Of a stretch of DNA of 64,000 bases, positions 44,398 through 57,235 are shown piece after piece. Numbering within the stretch: the first letter of the stretch is position 1; every line of letters starts with the position of its first letter. Made by a program: the position numbers and the translations under genes. Source of the DNA: Anodontia alba (Eukaryota; Mollusca; Bivalvia; Lucinida; Lucinidae); NCBI GenBank assembly GCA_964016985.1, contig OZ024826.1, positions 68,292,768 through 68,356,767 on the forward strand, read 5' to 3'. The notes under the pieces were generated by a model. The model saw only the letters and a program-made list of their open reading frames with translations, searched no databases and was not told the DNA's origin.

Positions 44398-45310
44398 TCA
44401 GGATAGGCAATACGCACTGAAAAAAATCAAGGCGACTTTAACATCGCTTTCCTGTTTGAACAGAGCGATGTCTGCAGAAAAAAGGTGAGCATGTCGCCCA
44501 CGTCGCCTGCGAATGTCTTCCCTGATTAGGGTTTGGACTCGTTCCGTTGGAACCCTGACTAAATTCTGCTGTGTCAGAAATTCCATGCCTATGAATGTGA
44601 AATTCTGAGCAGGTATTAATTCGGACTTTTTTAGGTTTGGAATAAAATCTAGACTCTCAATTAGTTGAGGGCAATATTTTGTCTGATACAGTAATCGATT
44701 GTGAATCAGTTGTTTTATTAACCAATCGTCTAGATACGGAAAAACCGAGATGGTACGTTGACGTAGGTGCGCTGCTCCATCAATATGGTGAAAATCCACT
44801 GACTTAGGCATTCCGAAAGGTAAGGCCATGAACTGAAATCGAATCGAAGATACTTTCTGGATTGAGGAACATGAAGGTAAGCATCTGTCAAGTCTATGGA
44901 GACAGCCCAGTCGTTGTTCATTATCGAATGTCATACTGACATGACTGTCTCCATTTTGAATGACTGCTTTTTTATGTATCAGTTCAGCAAAGAAAGGTCT
45001 ATGACTGGATGTAACTTTCTGTTCTTTCTTGGTACAAGAAATATCCGGGAATAAAAACCAATGTCCGGATTTTGTACCCTTTCCACTGCCCGTTTCTGGA
45101 GAAGGATATCAATCTCTTCTCAAAGTAACAGTGAAGAAGATTGACAGTTTTATTGGAACTGACGATAGGGGAGGAATCAACGTGAATGGTATCCTGAAAC
45201 CTTTTTGAACAACAGAGAGAACCCATTTGTTGTCTGTTAATTTTTCCCATTGTTCCACAAAGTGGGCCAATCTTCCTCCCACCGGAATGTCGGGACTCAG
45301 TAAGACTGGC
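44398..45310 (-). pseudogene. DIRS reverse transcriptase, frameshifted
   Basis: Frames on the minus strand read 'RLFLVPKKNRKLHPVIDLSL' (fingers), 'WAVSIDLTDAYLHVPQSRKY' (motif A Asp), 'FMALPFGMPKSV' (motif B) and 'VFPYLDDWLI' (motif C, the YLDDWLI form typical of DIRS), then 'FIGMEFLTQQNLVRVPTERV'. At least three frame changes (about 44,800, 44,930 and 45,020) separate the blocks. The RT would use element RNA as template, with the recombinase integrating the product. Confidence 0.9.
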
Positions 45311-46917
45311 AGTGGAAAGGATTGGCTTTCATAGCTTTGTGGAAGAAGAGGCCCATTTAGAGGAGGGGATCTGTTTGTAGTTACTGCTCCTCTTCATAAA
45401 ATCCTTTCTATTACTTGATGTAATGGATTGTGTTTGTGTTTTAGGCCTGTATGGTTGTGATTGTTTAGTCCTAGACGGTCTAGTAGGGACTTTTGGAATT
45501 TAAAAGGCCTTGATGTAGCGAGAGGCTTTTGTTGATTGATGTTTGTATTTGCTGAAGTGGAGGCTAAAAATCTCTCTTGCTGAGCCTCGTAGTTAGCCTC
45601 CGCAACTTCCTTTATCTTGCCGTCAAATAGAGTTTTGGAATTTATCGGTGCATTCCTTAACTCATAGCTAGAATTTTCTAGAAGTAACTTTGAATCTGCC
45701 AGTGCTGCGTCTCATCTAGCTTGAAATATTTCTGTTGTTAATATGGTGAACATAGCTGTAGCGTGTTTGATCGATTTCGCTACGGCCTCAAGAAGTCTTG
45801 AAAGGGCCGCAACAGACATCGATTCTTGCTGGAGGCATAAATATGCTGCAGATGAAAATAAGTCTGCATGGGAATTGATAGCTATGAGTTTGCGGGCTTT
45901 CTTTTCCCATGCTTCCAAGTTTTTAATTGGTATAGCAGATCTTCCTTTGTTAGACAAGTCTAACAAGGAAGCATCTGCCTCTAGAGTTGGAACATTGTCT
46001 GTTGGAAGGTACTGATTCTGACTCTTGTAAAACTTAGTTGGCGCTAAGGACGTAACTAAGTTTTGAGGACATATCCAGTCCTTGCAACATTTGTCCATAT
46101 TTAATTTGTCTTGAATGAATTCAGTTGTATTTTCCACCAACTAAGATTGGGGTAGAAACAATAATGGAGTAGCATGAGACTCAATTAGATGTTCTATCCC
46201 CGACAGTGGCTTACTGGTACTCTTTTCTTGGGTAGTTTTTGGGCATAATACTGGTGGTAGAAGACTAAAAACTTTGTTGATAGCCCTGTCGAATGACCAA
46301 ACCTCGGCCTCTGAATCAGAGCCCGAGTCTTTGGTCCCTTGTAACACATTTTCCGTCATCTGAGGTGTTATATTTATGGGTATTTCTGGTAAATTTGGTG
46401 TTATATTAACATGATCCGCGGGTTGCAGCGGAGTTGGCGTTTCTGCAACCTGCAGAGCTAATTTTACCCTTTTGTATCTACCGTAATCATTCTCTGATTG
46501 TGTAGATGATATTGAAGAAGATGACGGTGTCGATCGTCTTCTCCTTTTATGGGAATGTTTAGATCTTTTAGATTTCTTATTTTTGTGTGAATTTGATGAA
46601 TTTGATCTAGAAGATGAAGAAGAAAACGATCTGTCTTCTCTTCTTCTTAGATTTATGTCTTCTTTTAGACTGGTCCTTACGGGATGGTCTGGATGACCGG
46701 TGCCTTGTAGACCAGTGACTGGTTGACTGGTGACCAATTGACCGGTGACTGGTGGACTTATTGCCCTGTTGGAAAACGATTCCATAGGGCTGTCACCTAG
46801 ATGGGTCCTGCCCCTGGCAGTAAAGCTTTGTGGGGCGGTGCTCCCATCAATAGAAATAGTGTCAGACGAGTCTGGCACATTTCTCTTTTTAGTCTTGTTG
46901 TCTCTTTTCTTCGTCAT
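45310..46917 (-). pseudogene. DIRS Gag-like ORF, two in-frame stops
   Basis: It starts at ATG 46,917. Residues 1-130 are Ser/Arg/Lys-rich ('SFSSSSSRSNSSNSHKNKKS', 'KHSHKRRRRSTPSSSS'), probably nucleic-acid binding. A TAG at 46,141-46,143 is followed in the same frame by 'NLEAWEKKARKLIAINSHAD' and 'SRLLEAVAKSIKHATAMFT', a helical block I know from DIRS Gag-like proteins. A TGA at about 45,709-45,711 precedes 'DAALADSKLLLENSSYEL'. The frame then runs to 'VGGRLAHFVEQWEKL', which abuts RT. Confidence 0.85.
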
Positions 46918-47307
46918 AACGGATTTTCTCGTCGTATGAATTCAACTTTTTTCAGCAAGGATCCATACTTTGTCTGACCACTGGCTGCAAATATAACATG
47001 TAGAAATTCTAGAACATGAAGAGCAAGAGAGGCAACTGTGATGAATGTCCCATCGAGCCTTTATATGACTACAATCACCGCAAGAGGAATTCATCAATAG
47101 TCATGAAAATGCATGACGAGAAAATAAGCAATGAGAAAAGCAAGAAATCGAAAATTGATAATTTCATATAAATAACATATTTAGTGGAAGGAATGTAAAA
47201 GGAACACAAGAAGGAAAAGGATTTAGAAAGTTGGCCAGGAGAAAAGAAATAAAATAAAATTTCTTTCACTGGAGAGAAAATCCCTTAGCTGACTTTCAAG
47301 TCCACAG

Positions 47308-47469
47308 AAAAGAAACTGACACGTGATCATTTAAGCGGGGAAGAATTACGTCATAGAGGTAACAGCCTAAGGAACCTTCTGGATTAAGACTGTTTAAGAC
47401 GACTGAACTGTCGTTTTTCTGTGGAAGGTGTAAAATATAGAATAGAATAGCACATTATCTATAGGTTAA
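47308..47469 (-). repeat. DIRS terminal inverted repeat, Gag side
   Basis: Reverse complement of 39,035-39,194. It reads 'aaagaaactgacacgtgatc', 'gaaccttctggattaagact', 'gactgaactgtcg' and 'agaatagcacattatctata'. A third, diverged copy ends at 2,067. Confidence 0.9.
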
Positions 47470-47485
47470 TTTACTGTGCAGTTAA

Positions 47486-47519
47486 AATGTCCATACCCAC
47501 TACCCTCACCACCCCCCCC

Positions 47520-47550
<31 letters not shown>

Positions 47551-48975
47551 AAAAATACCATATTTCAAAAGCTTGTGTCATGATCAGAACTTTTTATTTT
47601 TCTACAAAATCATCAAAACCGCTGAATTCAGCTAATCCGCTGAAAATTCTCACCCCTGGTTAAAGAACCTGTCTTAGCTTCACATGCTTACTAAAGCTGA
47701 ACTGAAGACAGATCAAAATGGAGTAAGTAAGTAAAGACTTTATTTGAAGAGGGTTACAGCATTTAGCAAAATACATAAAAGTGCATATATGCAATGGAGA
47801 GAAACAATCTGAAAGTTATCAGTGGCACCCCAACGATCAACAAGTTTAAGGGACTGAAGTGAGAAAAGTGAATGTGCATGGCAGTTGTTTTGGTCAACAG
47901 ACCAGTTTTGACCATCAGAACAGGCTTTCAACCCACTATCCAAAGACTCCACATGAAAATTGTATCAGTGGTTTCAAAGTGGATTCATTTAAAGGTGTGA
48001 ATAAAAAGGGAGACTGATGGCGGGATAGCGATCATATGAGCTGGAAGTATTCAAAAATTACCTTTCTGCCTCATCGCTGCTACCATCCCTTTCTGTTTGA
48101 AATGCCACTCTGACAGGATGGGCTGAAAAGAAAAACAATTTAAACTAGAGATTGCGCAGGCAAATCCTCATATTCAGTGACTGTGGCTCTTACCACCCTG
48201 CCATCTTACATGTATTTGTCTTTACATTTTTATGTCTTTATGTTTTTCTTGTATCTATGGTTGAAAGATCTTATATGCACAACATGTTTTCCTGGACAGT
48301 GGGTGGGTAAGTGACAGTTGGTAGGTTAAGTACAAACGAAGACACTTAACTCCTTTGCTTCGATTGTTCTTGGCTTCTTTGCTTCAATTTTTATTGGCTT
48401 CATAGTCAAGTATGTCTTAAGCCCAATGATGAAAACACACCTGTCTGATGCAAGAGTATTTACAATAATGTTCAACCTATACATGTACCTCCATGTAGTA
48501 TCATCAATGAATAATCAGCTTTACTTCACTAGTCATCACGTTCTGACAGGTAACAATGGGGCATCTCAAAATCTCAAAACAATTACTTTAATCATCATGT
48601 TGTTTTTTTTTTTCTGAATATGTATGTACATACAGTATATCAACTGCAAAACGTTTTGTCACTAATGGGATTTCGCAGCGTTACCCCATGTATATTTTAG
48701 AATGCATCACTGCATTTCACTCCTGTTTAGCTAACAATAATTTCATGCAGACTGATTTACAAATGACCAAGATATTACAGAAATATATGCTAGAATGCTA
48801 GATCTACCCCATCATTTTTTCATTGTAAAGGATTGGGAAAGATATGCTGAATACTGATAACGGAACAGGAGCATGCATGACAGATGAAAGGTGTGAAAGC
48901 AACTGTTTTGGTGAGATAGCTCAATAATTTTAAATAAAATCACAAATTTCTGTAATTTCTGTAATATTTTTTTTA
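47486..48975. other. spacer with (C)n and (AC)n tracts, no gene
   Basis: A run of about 28 C at 47,510-47,537 passes into (ac)n. The rest is AT-rich with short, unconvincing frames. No copies elsewhere in the window seen. Confidence 0.45.
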
Positions 48976-50949
48976 ACAAGAGCTCCGCCAAGCGGGGCAT
49001 TATACGCCCGTGGCAAGTTATAAGATGTAGCACATAAACTGGCTCCTGCATAATTCAGTGCTCCGAATATAAACTCTAAGTGGAATTACAAAAAAAATCT
49101 TTTTTTTTTAATTTCATTGGGGCATATCTCTGCTGATATTTAGTGAACTGTAACCTAAGGGTCCAAGCTGGCCCAGAAATTAAGGGAGAAGTGACTTCTC
49201 CCTCCTTGGAAAATAGGGAGAAGTTTGCTGCTTCTAGGGAGAAGTGCTTTCTGACGGAGGAAACACCACAGAAGCATGGCTATATTATAAGCTCATATGA
49301 GCTGAATGTTTTTCCTATACTTCAATATCGGACCAAACAATAACAAAACAAAAATAAACAACCAAAAAAAAAAAAAAAAATGCTGCAAGATTTTATTTTT
49401 GTTCTTCAAGGGAGCCAAATAAGAAGAGTATTAAAAAAAAAAAGAAAAAATTCAAAAAGAATTATGTATTTATAAAGATTTAATAATGACAACCTTTCCT
49501 TGCAAGTCTAATAAAAGAAGATGTTAAAAAAAAAAAAAATCAATATCTTGACCATATGACCAAAACTTTAGTCATTTGCAAAAAATATACCTATTATATA
49601 ATAAAATTTGCATACTATTACCTCTAAACAACATGCTGCGAAAAGTTTACAAAAACTTTCAAAGGGGCATAAATCTGCAAATATTTGGTGCACTGTAACC
49701 TCGAAATAATATGTGCTGCTCCATATCATCGTGTAACTATTTATGAAGTTTCAACTTGATCGGATGTAAACTGTAGGAGGATTTAGCCGAAAACAAAAAA
49801 ATTAATAGAAATTTTCAAAGGGGTTTAACTCTGCTTATACTTGGTGGACTGTAACCTTGAAACAATATGCGCTGCTCCACATCATGGTCTAACTACAAAT
49901 CAAGTTTCAGCTTGATAGGATGAAAACTGTAGGAGGATTTAGCCGGAAACGAAAAGTTTACTAAAATTTTCAAAGGGGCATAACTCTGCTAATATTTGGT
50001 GGCCTGTAACCTCGAAACAATATGCGCTGCTCCACATCCAGGTCTAACTGCACATGAAGTTTCAGCTTGATTGGATGTAAACTGTAGGAGGATTTAGCCA
50101 GAAATGAAAAATTAATAGAAATTTTCAAAGGGGTATAACTCTGCTAATATTTGGTGGACTGTAACCTTGAAACAATATGCAGTGCTCCACATCATGATCT
50201 AACTACAAATCAAGTTTCAGCTTGATTGGATGTAAACTGTAGGAGTTAGCCGGAAACGAAAAGTCTACTGAAATTTTTCAAAGGGGCATAACTCTGCAAA
50301 TTTTTGGTGGACTGTAACCTCGAAACAATATGCACTGCTCCACATGATGGTCTAACTATATATGAAGTTTCAGCTTGATCGAATGTAAAATGTAGCAGGA
50401 GTTAACCGGAAATGAAAAGTTTACAGAAATTTTCTAAGGGGCATAACTCTGCAAACATTTGGTGGACTGTAACCTTGAAACAATATGCGCTGTGCCACAT
50501 CATGGTCTAACTATATACCAAGTTTCGGCTTGATCGGATGTAAACTGTAGGAGGAGTTAGCCGGAAACGAAAAGTCTACTGAAATTATCAAAGGGGCGTA
50601 ACTCTGCTATTATTTGGTGGACTGTAACCCCGAAACAATATGCACTGCTCCACATCATGGTCAAACTATAAATGAAGTTTCAGCTTGATTGGATGTAAAA
50701 TGTAGGAGGAGTTAACCGGAAATGAAAAGTTTACAGAAATTTTCTAAGGGGCATAACTCTGCAAACATTTGGTGGACTGTAACCTCGAAACAATATGCGC
50801 TGCGCCACATCATGGTCTAACTATATACCAAGTTTCAGCTTGATCGGATGTAAACTGTAGGAGGAGTTAGCCGGAAACGAAAAAGTTTACTGACGGACGG
50901 ACGCCATACCCCATAACATAATACGTCCCGTTTTTCAAACGGGCGTATA
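48976..50949 (+). mobile_element. minisatellite element family C, complete
   Basis: It starts 'acaagagctccgccaagcgg' (imperfect hairpin ccgcc-aag-gcggg-like) and the code 'tatacgcccgt'. A unique leader matches 28,294-28,790 ('tcccagagcgag'-poor, 'agtgacttctc', 'gacacaccacagaagcatgg' equivalent). Units of about 155 bp follow, then 'actgacggacggacgcc', the hairpin 'cccgtttttcaaacggg' and 'cgtata'. It is uninterrupted and supplies the empty site for the nested family-A element at 28,793. Confidence 0.92.
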
Positions 50950-50950
50950 A

Positions 50951-51750
50951 AAAAGGAAGTGGCTATTGACAGCCGGCTGTCACCAGCTAAAGTTGTGACA
51001 GCCAGCAAAAATATATGGATGGTTTATTGACCAGCAACAAATCATAAAGTCATTTATTGATTTTTCTTTTATTTATATAACCTTTATTAATATCTTAATT
51101 TAGAATATTGCGACAGCCAGCAAAAATATTCAGGCTGGCTCATCAGAGCTGAAAAGAAGATAACTGATTATCAGTCCTGCCATTGTGATCCATAATCGAT
51201 TAGTAATCACTGAAGATATGGTCATAATTTTTCCTGTCTTCTGAGCATGACTCTTACCATATATTATACTTCACTTTATGTATTTGGTCAGACAGGCCTG
51301 AGCAAACAGTGTAGACCCAGACGAGATGCCATAAAATGTAGCATCTCATCAGTGTCTACACTGTTTGCCATTCATCCAGCTATTTTTAGACACAACAATA
51401 GGTTGTAAATTATAAGTTCAAATTTTAGATAAAATATGGTAAGGAGGTGAGGTGTCTGAATACTAAGGGTAAATACGGTATACTAATAGACACAAAACTC
51501 AAATGATCGATTATTAGCAGATCTGAAATATTTTTTTTTAATTTATCGATCACTTAATCAATTATCTATTTAATTGTGCCAGCCTTAAAAAATATATAGA
51601 TGGTTTATTGACCAGCAACTAATAATAAAGTCATTTATTGACTTTTCTTTTACTTATGTAACCTTTATTTATATCTTAATTTAGAATACATTGTGGTTAT
51701 AAAAATTAATTTATCATTTTAAAACAGTGTATTAGTATTATAGGCATTAA
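50951..51750. repeat. duplicated segment, second copy, carrying the empty site
   Basis: 50,951-51,494 matches 5,640-6,174 and 51,494-51,750 matches 17,819-18,075, joined without a gap at 'gacacaaaactcaaatg'. This is the pre-insertion state of the site occupied by YR copy 1. It includes the foldback at 51,302-51,368. Confidence 0.92.
51302..51368. repeat. foldback palindrome, second copy
   Basis: Same arms as at 5,981-6,047 ('gcaaacagtgtagacccaga' and 'gtgtctacactgtttgc'), part of the duplicated segment. Confidence 0.9.
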
Positions 51751-51920
51751 CAGTGCTCCAGCTAGGATTTTAGGGCAGAGGGGTGCCGGGTAGGGCACTT
51801 TTTGACGGTCATACAAAGAATGAGGGCACAAAGTGTCATGCGATGTGCTTAGTATCAAGACATGTTACAAAATATAATCCCATTCCACAATATTTACCTC
51901 AAAAATAGAGTACATATAAA
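51751..51920. mobile_element. hAT-like left end, second copy
   Basis: 'cagtgctccagctaggattt' and the following 150 bases match 18,076-18,244 closely. YR copy 3 follows at 51,921 at the same position as YR copy 2 in the first copy, so the two were duplicated together. Confidence 0.75.
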
Positions 51921-52684
51921 GTAAAGATTAAGGTGTTTAATCTGATATTAATTTGTATGAAGCCCCTTGGCTACCTCGCTACCTTTTGTATTTTAGTGAA
52001 CCCCTACAGGAGGCCTCAATTTGTAAGCAGCTTCCGTCAGTCTGATAATTCCTGGCATTTAGAGCCGTGTGCAATCTCTGACCAATCAGTGTGATTGGGG
52101 CCATCCTGATAGCCAACCAGTGTTCAGCAGCCTCATGCAGTAGCGTCAGTTCTTTGTGCGCGCTTAGACCTTCAACATCTGCAGGAATTTTTGGAAATTT
52201 AATTCACTGCAATCACAATTCGGGAATTTATCTTTCAAGGATGATGTGTAATCTTAAAAGGGTTTAAATATAATCCAATGTGTGTAAACTTTTGTATAAA
52301 CGCTAATAATTCAATGTTATAATGTGGACTCGGCCATACAAAATCAAAAGATAGGTTCCAAAACATTAATGGCGACCGCCAGTAGAGCGGGAACTCATGA
52401 CTCTACGTTTAAATGGGCTTTTGTTTTGCGTGGAATGAGTGTTCGCCTGAGAATTTTCTATGATGCTTTAATGGCCAGATATCTGGACTGCGAGTCATAT
52501 TGTAGTGGTGATGACTGTTTATTTCTGTGTTGGTAAAATACCTGTGATGCCCTCATGTTGTAAACAGCGTGTGGAAGGTCATTAACACGAGGATACAAAT
52601 ACGTTCTGTTACTGTTACGGAAATTATAAATGGACGACCAAACTCCGACGATCACTGTGGAACAAATCTTGGACGTTCACACTA
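51921..52684 (+). mobile_element. Ngaro-like YR retrotransposon, copy 3, 5' end only
   Basis: It matches 18,245-18,990: the A repeat, the leader and the first codons of ORF1. It is cut at 52,684 by a jerky/pogo transposon that landed on a TA. Nothing of RT, RNase H or YR from this copy is seen downstream. A 20-base stretch at about 52,402-52,425 is present here but not in copy 2. Confidence 0.9.
52630..52684 (+). pseudogene. start of YR ORF1, interrupted by transposon
   Basis: It encodes 'MDDQTPTITVEQILDVHT', identical to the first residues of copy 2 at 18,937. It stops at the TA where the next element begins. Only 18 codons remain. Confidence 0.85.
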
Positions 52685-53294
52685 CAGTATTAATCCGCCT
52701 ATAAGACCGGGATTTTTCCAAAAAAAAATGCCCTCAAAAATCCAGACCCATCTTATAATCAAGGTCGCAGGCTCAGCCGCTGTTTCCGGCATAAACAAGC
52801 ATAAACTCTTTTATCTGATCTGAAAGAGTTTGTATGAGTTACAAAAACAACATGCGATTATCCTTAAATTACAGTCGTGATCCCCTTTGAAAGTGAGGTA
52901 ATTAAAGAAATTGATTTATGCGTAAAGAAATTAAATTGAGTCATATTAACACCTTTGTGATAAACAAGGTTCTTTTAAACCTACCATCTTTTCCACAATG
53001 CATCACACAACAATGGTGACCTAATTAAAGGCATGGTCATTCCCCATAGTCGCTAATCCTAACAGGACCGTCAGCCAATCACGTTAAAATTGCGAAATTA
53101 TTGGCTCACAGCTATTTATGTAGGCGTGGTATAGGCGGTCTGCTTATTTGACCATTAAATTACTCTAACACATGGGGGTAATAAATAAATGTAAATAATA
53201 ATAAACAATCATCAATTTAAATATCACAGTGTTAGATCAGTGTTAGATAATCGGATTAAGATTAAGGGAATCATGTCTAAGCGGAATTTTCTGC

Positions 53295-53930
53295 ATGTCG
53301 TATGATGTGACTTATAAACTGAAAGTAATTGCATTTGCAGAAGAAAATTCAAACTGCGCAGCAGAATGCCAATTTGGAGTATCAGAAAAAATGGTGCGCA
53401 ACTGGCGTAGTAAGAAAGAAAAACTCTTAAATACACCAAAAATAATGAAAAAAATGAGAATGGGAATTAGCCCATATGATGATTTAGAGAAAGAATTAAA
53501 TGCGTGGATTATAAGTCAACGCGAATCTGGATACATTGTGACAATGCCTACAATTAGACCAAGAGCATTAATGTTAGCTAAAGAAAGTCGGTTTGGATTT
53601 ACGGACTTTAAAGCATCACACGGCTGGTGCCAAAATTTTATGAAATGTTGGGACTTGTGTTTGCGACAAAGAATTCATATCGCACAAAAACTGCCGCGGG
53701 ATCTTGATAGTAAAGTGCAAAACTTCCATTCTTTTGTTATAAATGAAAGGAAAAAGATGGACTTTGAACTGAGCCAAATTGGCAACATGGATGAAACACC
53801 TATGTTTTTTGACATGCCAGGAAATAGAACTGTAGATATGAAAGGGAAGACCAGTATCAGTGTGGAAACTTCTGGTTCAGAAAAATCACATTTTACTGTT
53901 ATTTTATCGTGTATGGCGGATATCCCATAC
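53295..53930 (+). pseudogene. pogo/jerky transposase, N-terminal half
   Basis: 'YDVTYKLKVIAFAEENSNCA' and 'FGVSEKMVRNWRSKKEKL' make the first helix-turn-helix (Brinker/psq-like). 'ELNAWIISQRESGYIVTMPT' and 'ASHGWCQNFMKC' are the Tc5/CENP-B-type second HTH. 'IGNMDETPMFFDMPGNRTVD' carries the first catalytic Asp. 'HFTVILSCMAD' is cut off by the insertion and resumes as 'GSKLKPAVVF' at 57,395. No stop or frameshift occurs in this half, so the element was recently intact. Confidence 0.92.
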
Positions 53931-54354
53931 CAAAATTAGGTACAAAATAGGTACATAAATATGTACCTAAAATATGTACCTATTTTGTACTTATTATGTG
54001 CCTTTAGGATTTAGGCACACAATAGGTATACTTATTTTGTACCTGACTGAGAACTTAGAAATTTTTAACGTGCCTTTTTTGTGCTTATTCAGACTTAGGC
54101 ATTTTTCATTGTGCCTGTCATGTGCCCATAAAAACTTAAAAATTTTCCAGTGTGCTTATTGTGTACCTGATTTGGACTTTGTCATTTTTTGATGTGCCTT
54201 TTATGTACTTATGAGAACTTAGATTTTTGCAGTGTATCTATTATGTGGCTTTTGAGAACTTTGAAATTCAGCTTGCTACTCAAAAGAACTTAGTCATTTT
54301 TATGTGTGCCTTTTTTGTGCTTTTATGTGGACTTGGCATTTTTTTGAAGAATGA

Positions 54355-55438
54355 AGCCCCTTAATAATATTGAAGTCCTCTATCATGCTTGTGAACTAAA
54401 CAAAAATTTAGTATTAAGTGTACTGTCAAAAAAGGACAAATGTATGGAAATGCATTTCCTACATAATACTCCTTTACACATTTTATCTGTAAAAAAGTAT
54501 GATTTTGAAGGGCAATCAGAAAAATAGCCAGAAAGCCCAAACACTCATATATGTTCATCATGTTAAGATTATGAGGTTAAAATAGCAATCTAATTTAATT
54601 TTATACATAATGCTGTACTTTTCAGAAAGCTGTATTTAAAATGACAAGGAAAATATGCTTTTTGTAGTTTTTTTTTTCTTTTAACAAATATAGAAAATGC
54701 TATAGAAAATGTATATCATTCTGGACAAAAAAACAAATAGGACTTTGCGTAATAATACCCTTGATTTTTTTGTTGTTGTTGTTGTTATATTTTCTAACTT
54801 TTCCAAATTTAAGTTTTTTAGAGTAAACTACAAATGTATCAAACTTAACTTGTAGATTTTTATTTAATTAATTATTATGACATGTTATAATGTTATTAAG
54901 TATGAAGCAACACAAAGACTGTGTTATTTTGTCTTTATCTTGGTGACATAACCAATGTACCAATAATGTGCCTATGAACCACTTGAAGGATTATAATGAT
55001 TTTATAATGTTCCTTCTAAATCAGTAACACATTTTTCTGAGGAAAATCAGATTTATGACCACATACTTGGACCAAAAACATCTGGATCAGTGCCGAAATG
55101 CCCATTTTAGAGACAGAGATAGAGCAGTAAACATGTAGAATATGTGAAGGATTTAACTTAATATAATATGTAAGGTCATGTATTAAGGTAAGGAGAATTT
55201 ATTTTTACTATGTTTAAAGAAGCATTCATATACAAGTTTGTACAGGTGCTACTACTTTCATTGCATTTTCCACTCTGTGACATTTGTTCAAGTGTATATT
55301 TCATTTTCCATGGATCTGTGACTGAAAATGTCAGCAGTCAGACTGTCTGTTTAGAAATTGTAAGTAAACTACATTATATTGGTTTATGATAAGCCCCTTA
55401 ATAATATTGAAGTCCTCTATCATGCTTGTGAACTAAAT
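54355..55438. repeat. 45-bp direct repeat pair, about 1.04 kb apart
   Basis: 'ccccttaataatattgaagt' through 'catgcttgtgaactaaa' occurs at 54,357-54,400 and at 55,394-55,437 with no visible difference. The sequence in between is AT-rich and unidentified. It may be an insertion with a long duplication or a product of internal recombination. Confidence 0.8.
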
Positions 55439-56539
55439 TAAAGATTGGATGTTTTAATTTCAAGGAATAAAAGTCAAGTATGTGAGTCTTAATACATGAT
55501 GTGTATACATGTATGTTTAAATTTGCAGTGCTTTCAAAAGTCTTTCATTGAATTCAAATAGGATATGATTATGATGTCTAGTGGCAAGATGTGTAGAGGA
55601 GTCGAAAATGCTTGTCTCAGACACCCAAAATAATTTCCTATACATGTATATATGGTGTTCTCAGCAAATATTTAGTCCAAAAAAGGTAAGAGAAGTCCAG
55701 GGAGTGCCACAATCACAAGTCACAGCCTTTTCCAGACACCAAGAGTAAGAGGAAACAGACAAAACCAAACAAGTGCAAATTGAACAAACATATGAAAAGC
55801 ACTAAGATTAGCTCTCTCATCCCCAACCGAGGTAATCACAATGCTAAAATGACTGAAAAACACAAGAATAAAATAACACAAGGCAAGATGTAGAACAAAT
55901 TGCCTTGTAAAATAAACCACAAAGCAACAAAGAGTAAGACTAACACCTGGACAACTACCTTAGAATGGTCAGTAGAATAAATCCATAATTCATGTTTTAT
56001 TTTTATTATTATAATAAATGTCCATAATTCAGTTTTTGATATCCAGAACTAGTTTGCGCATACAAATATGGTTTTATACACAGAATTGGTTTAGAAATTA
56101 TTTCAATGATATGTGGCCATGACAGGCATCAATTTTGCAACCTCTTCATTGCCACGATAGGAATCCAATCTGTAGCTGACTAAGCCAGCAGGCCTCACTA
56201 TAAAAATAGTGAAAGGTAAAGAACAGTTGGAATATAAATTTAGCAAAAAAGACTGTGTCTTGCACAACAACTCATGTCACACACAGTTCAGTGTATCATA
56301 TTATCCATTTGTAATGAAGCAGTTTGAACCCAATTAGCCAAAAAACAAAATAAAATAAGTGAGTAATTTCAAAAGGGGACAACTTTTTGTTCCTTTCATC
56401 TTCATCAGTTTGGTTTTTACTGCCCTTCAACATTATTCCAATAATTATGAGGCAAGTAGGTGCCCATAATGTACCTGCTAACATCAGGTACGGTAGGTGA
56501 AATGTGATTGGTCAATAGTCATGTTATCTATCAGTCTCA

Positions 56540-57235
56540 GGATCATTTTAGGCACATTTTATAGTGTGCTTAAAATGTACCTGAAACTGTGTACCAAAAA
56601 TGTACTTCTGGGTACATATTAGACACTTGGAGCACATATTAGGTACCTTTGGCACATATTAGGCACATGGAGTACATTTAAGGTACATATGATTGTAAGT
56701 ACATGTACAGTGAAGTATGGGTACATTTTAGGTACCCAGGCACATTTTAGATATTTCAGGTACATTTTTGGTACTATAGGTATATTAAGGGTACACCAGG
56801 TACACTTTAGGTACTGTAGGTACATACAGGGTATACCAGGTACATTCTACGTACCCAGGCACATTTTAGGTATCTAAGGTACATTCTGGGTACTGCAGGC
56901 ACATTCAGGATATACCAGGTACATTTTAGGTGCTGCAGGTACATACAGGGTACACCAGGTACATTCTGGGTACCCAGGCACATTTTAGGAATTTCAGGTA
57001 TATTTTAGGTACTATAGGTATTTCAGAGTACACGTTTTAGGTACTGTTGGTACATAGGTACCCAGACACATTTTAGGTATTTCAGGTATATTTTAGGTAC
57101 TGTGGGTACATACAGGGTACAGCAGGTACAGTCTCAGGTACATAATTGGTACTGCTGGTACACCGGGTACATTCTAGGCACATAGAGTACTTTTTAGGTA
57201 CATGTAAAGGTATAAAAAGCTTAAACTACAAAATA
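56540..57235. repeat. degenerate array of short GGTAC-containing motifs
   Basis: Dozens of variants of 'taggtacattttaggtac' or 'ggtacccaggcacatttta', spaced 10-20 bases, with a longer period of about 60-80 bases ('caggtacattctgggtac'). Frames such as 56,689-56,877 are translations of the motif. The array lies just inside the right terminus of the 53,922 element. Confidence 0.85.

Larger units (their letters stand above)
39002..47485 (-). mobile_element. DIRS retrotransposon with inverted termini and ICR
   Basis: Outer inverted repeats lie at 39,035-39,194 and 47,308-47,469. On the minus strand the order is Gag-like ORF (46,917 to 45,310), RT (45,310 to 44,398), a replaced section, then tyrosine recombinase (43,326 to 42,907). 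Next to the recombinase-side terminus, 39,250-39,352 is complementary to the two outer ends joined together, the internal complementary region that defines DIRS elements. It is split by a 3.36-kb TIR element (39,523) and its RNase H region is replaced by foreign DNA (43,340-44,395). Inactive. Confidence 0.9.

Noticed and set aside
56619..56877. Frames on both strands rich in Tyr/Thr or Leu
   Set aside because: Translation of the GGTAC array; both strands open because of the motif, no protein signature.
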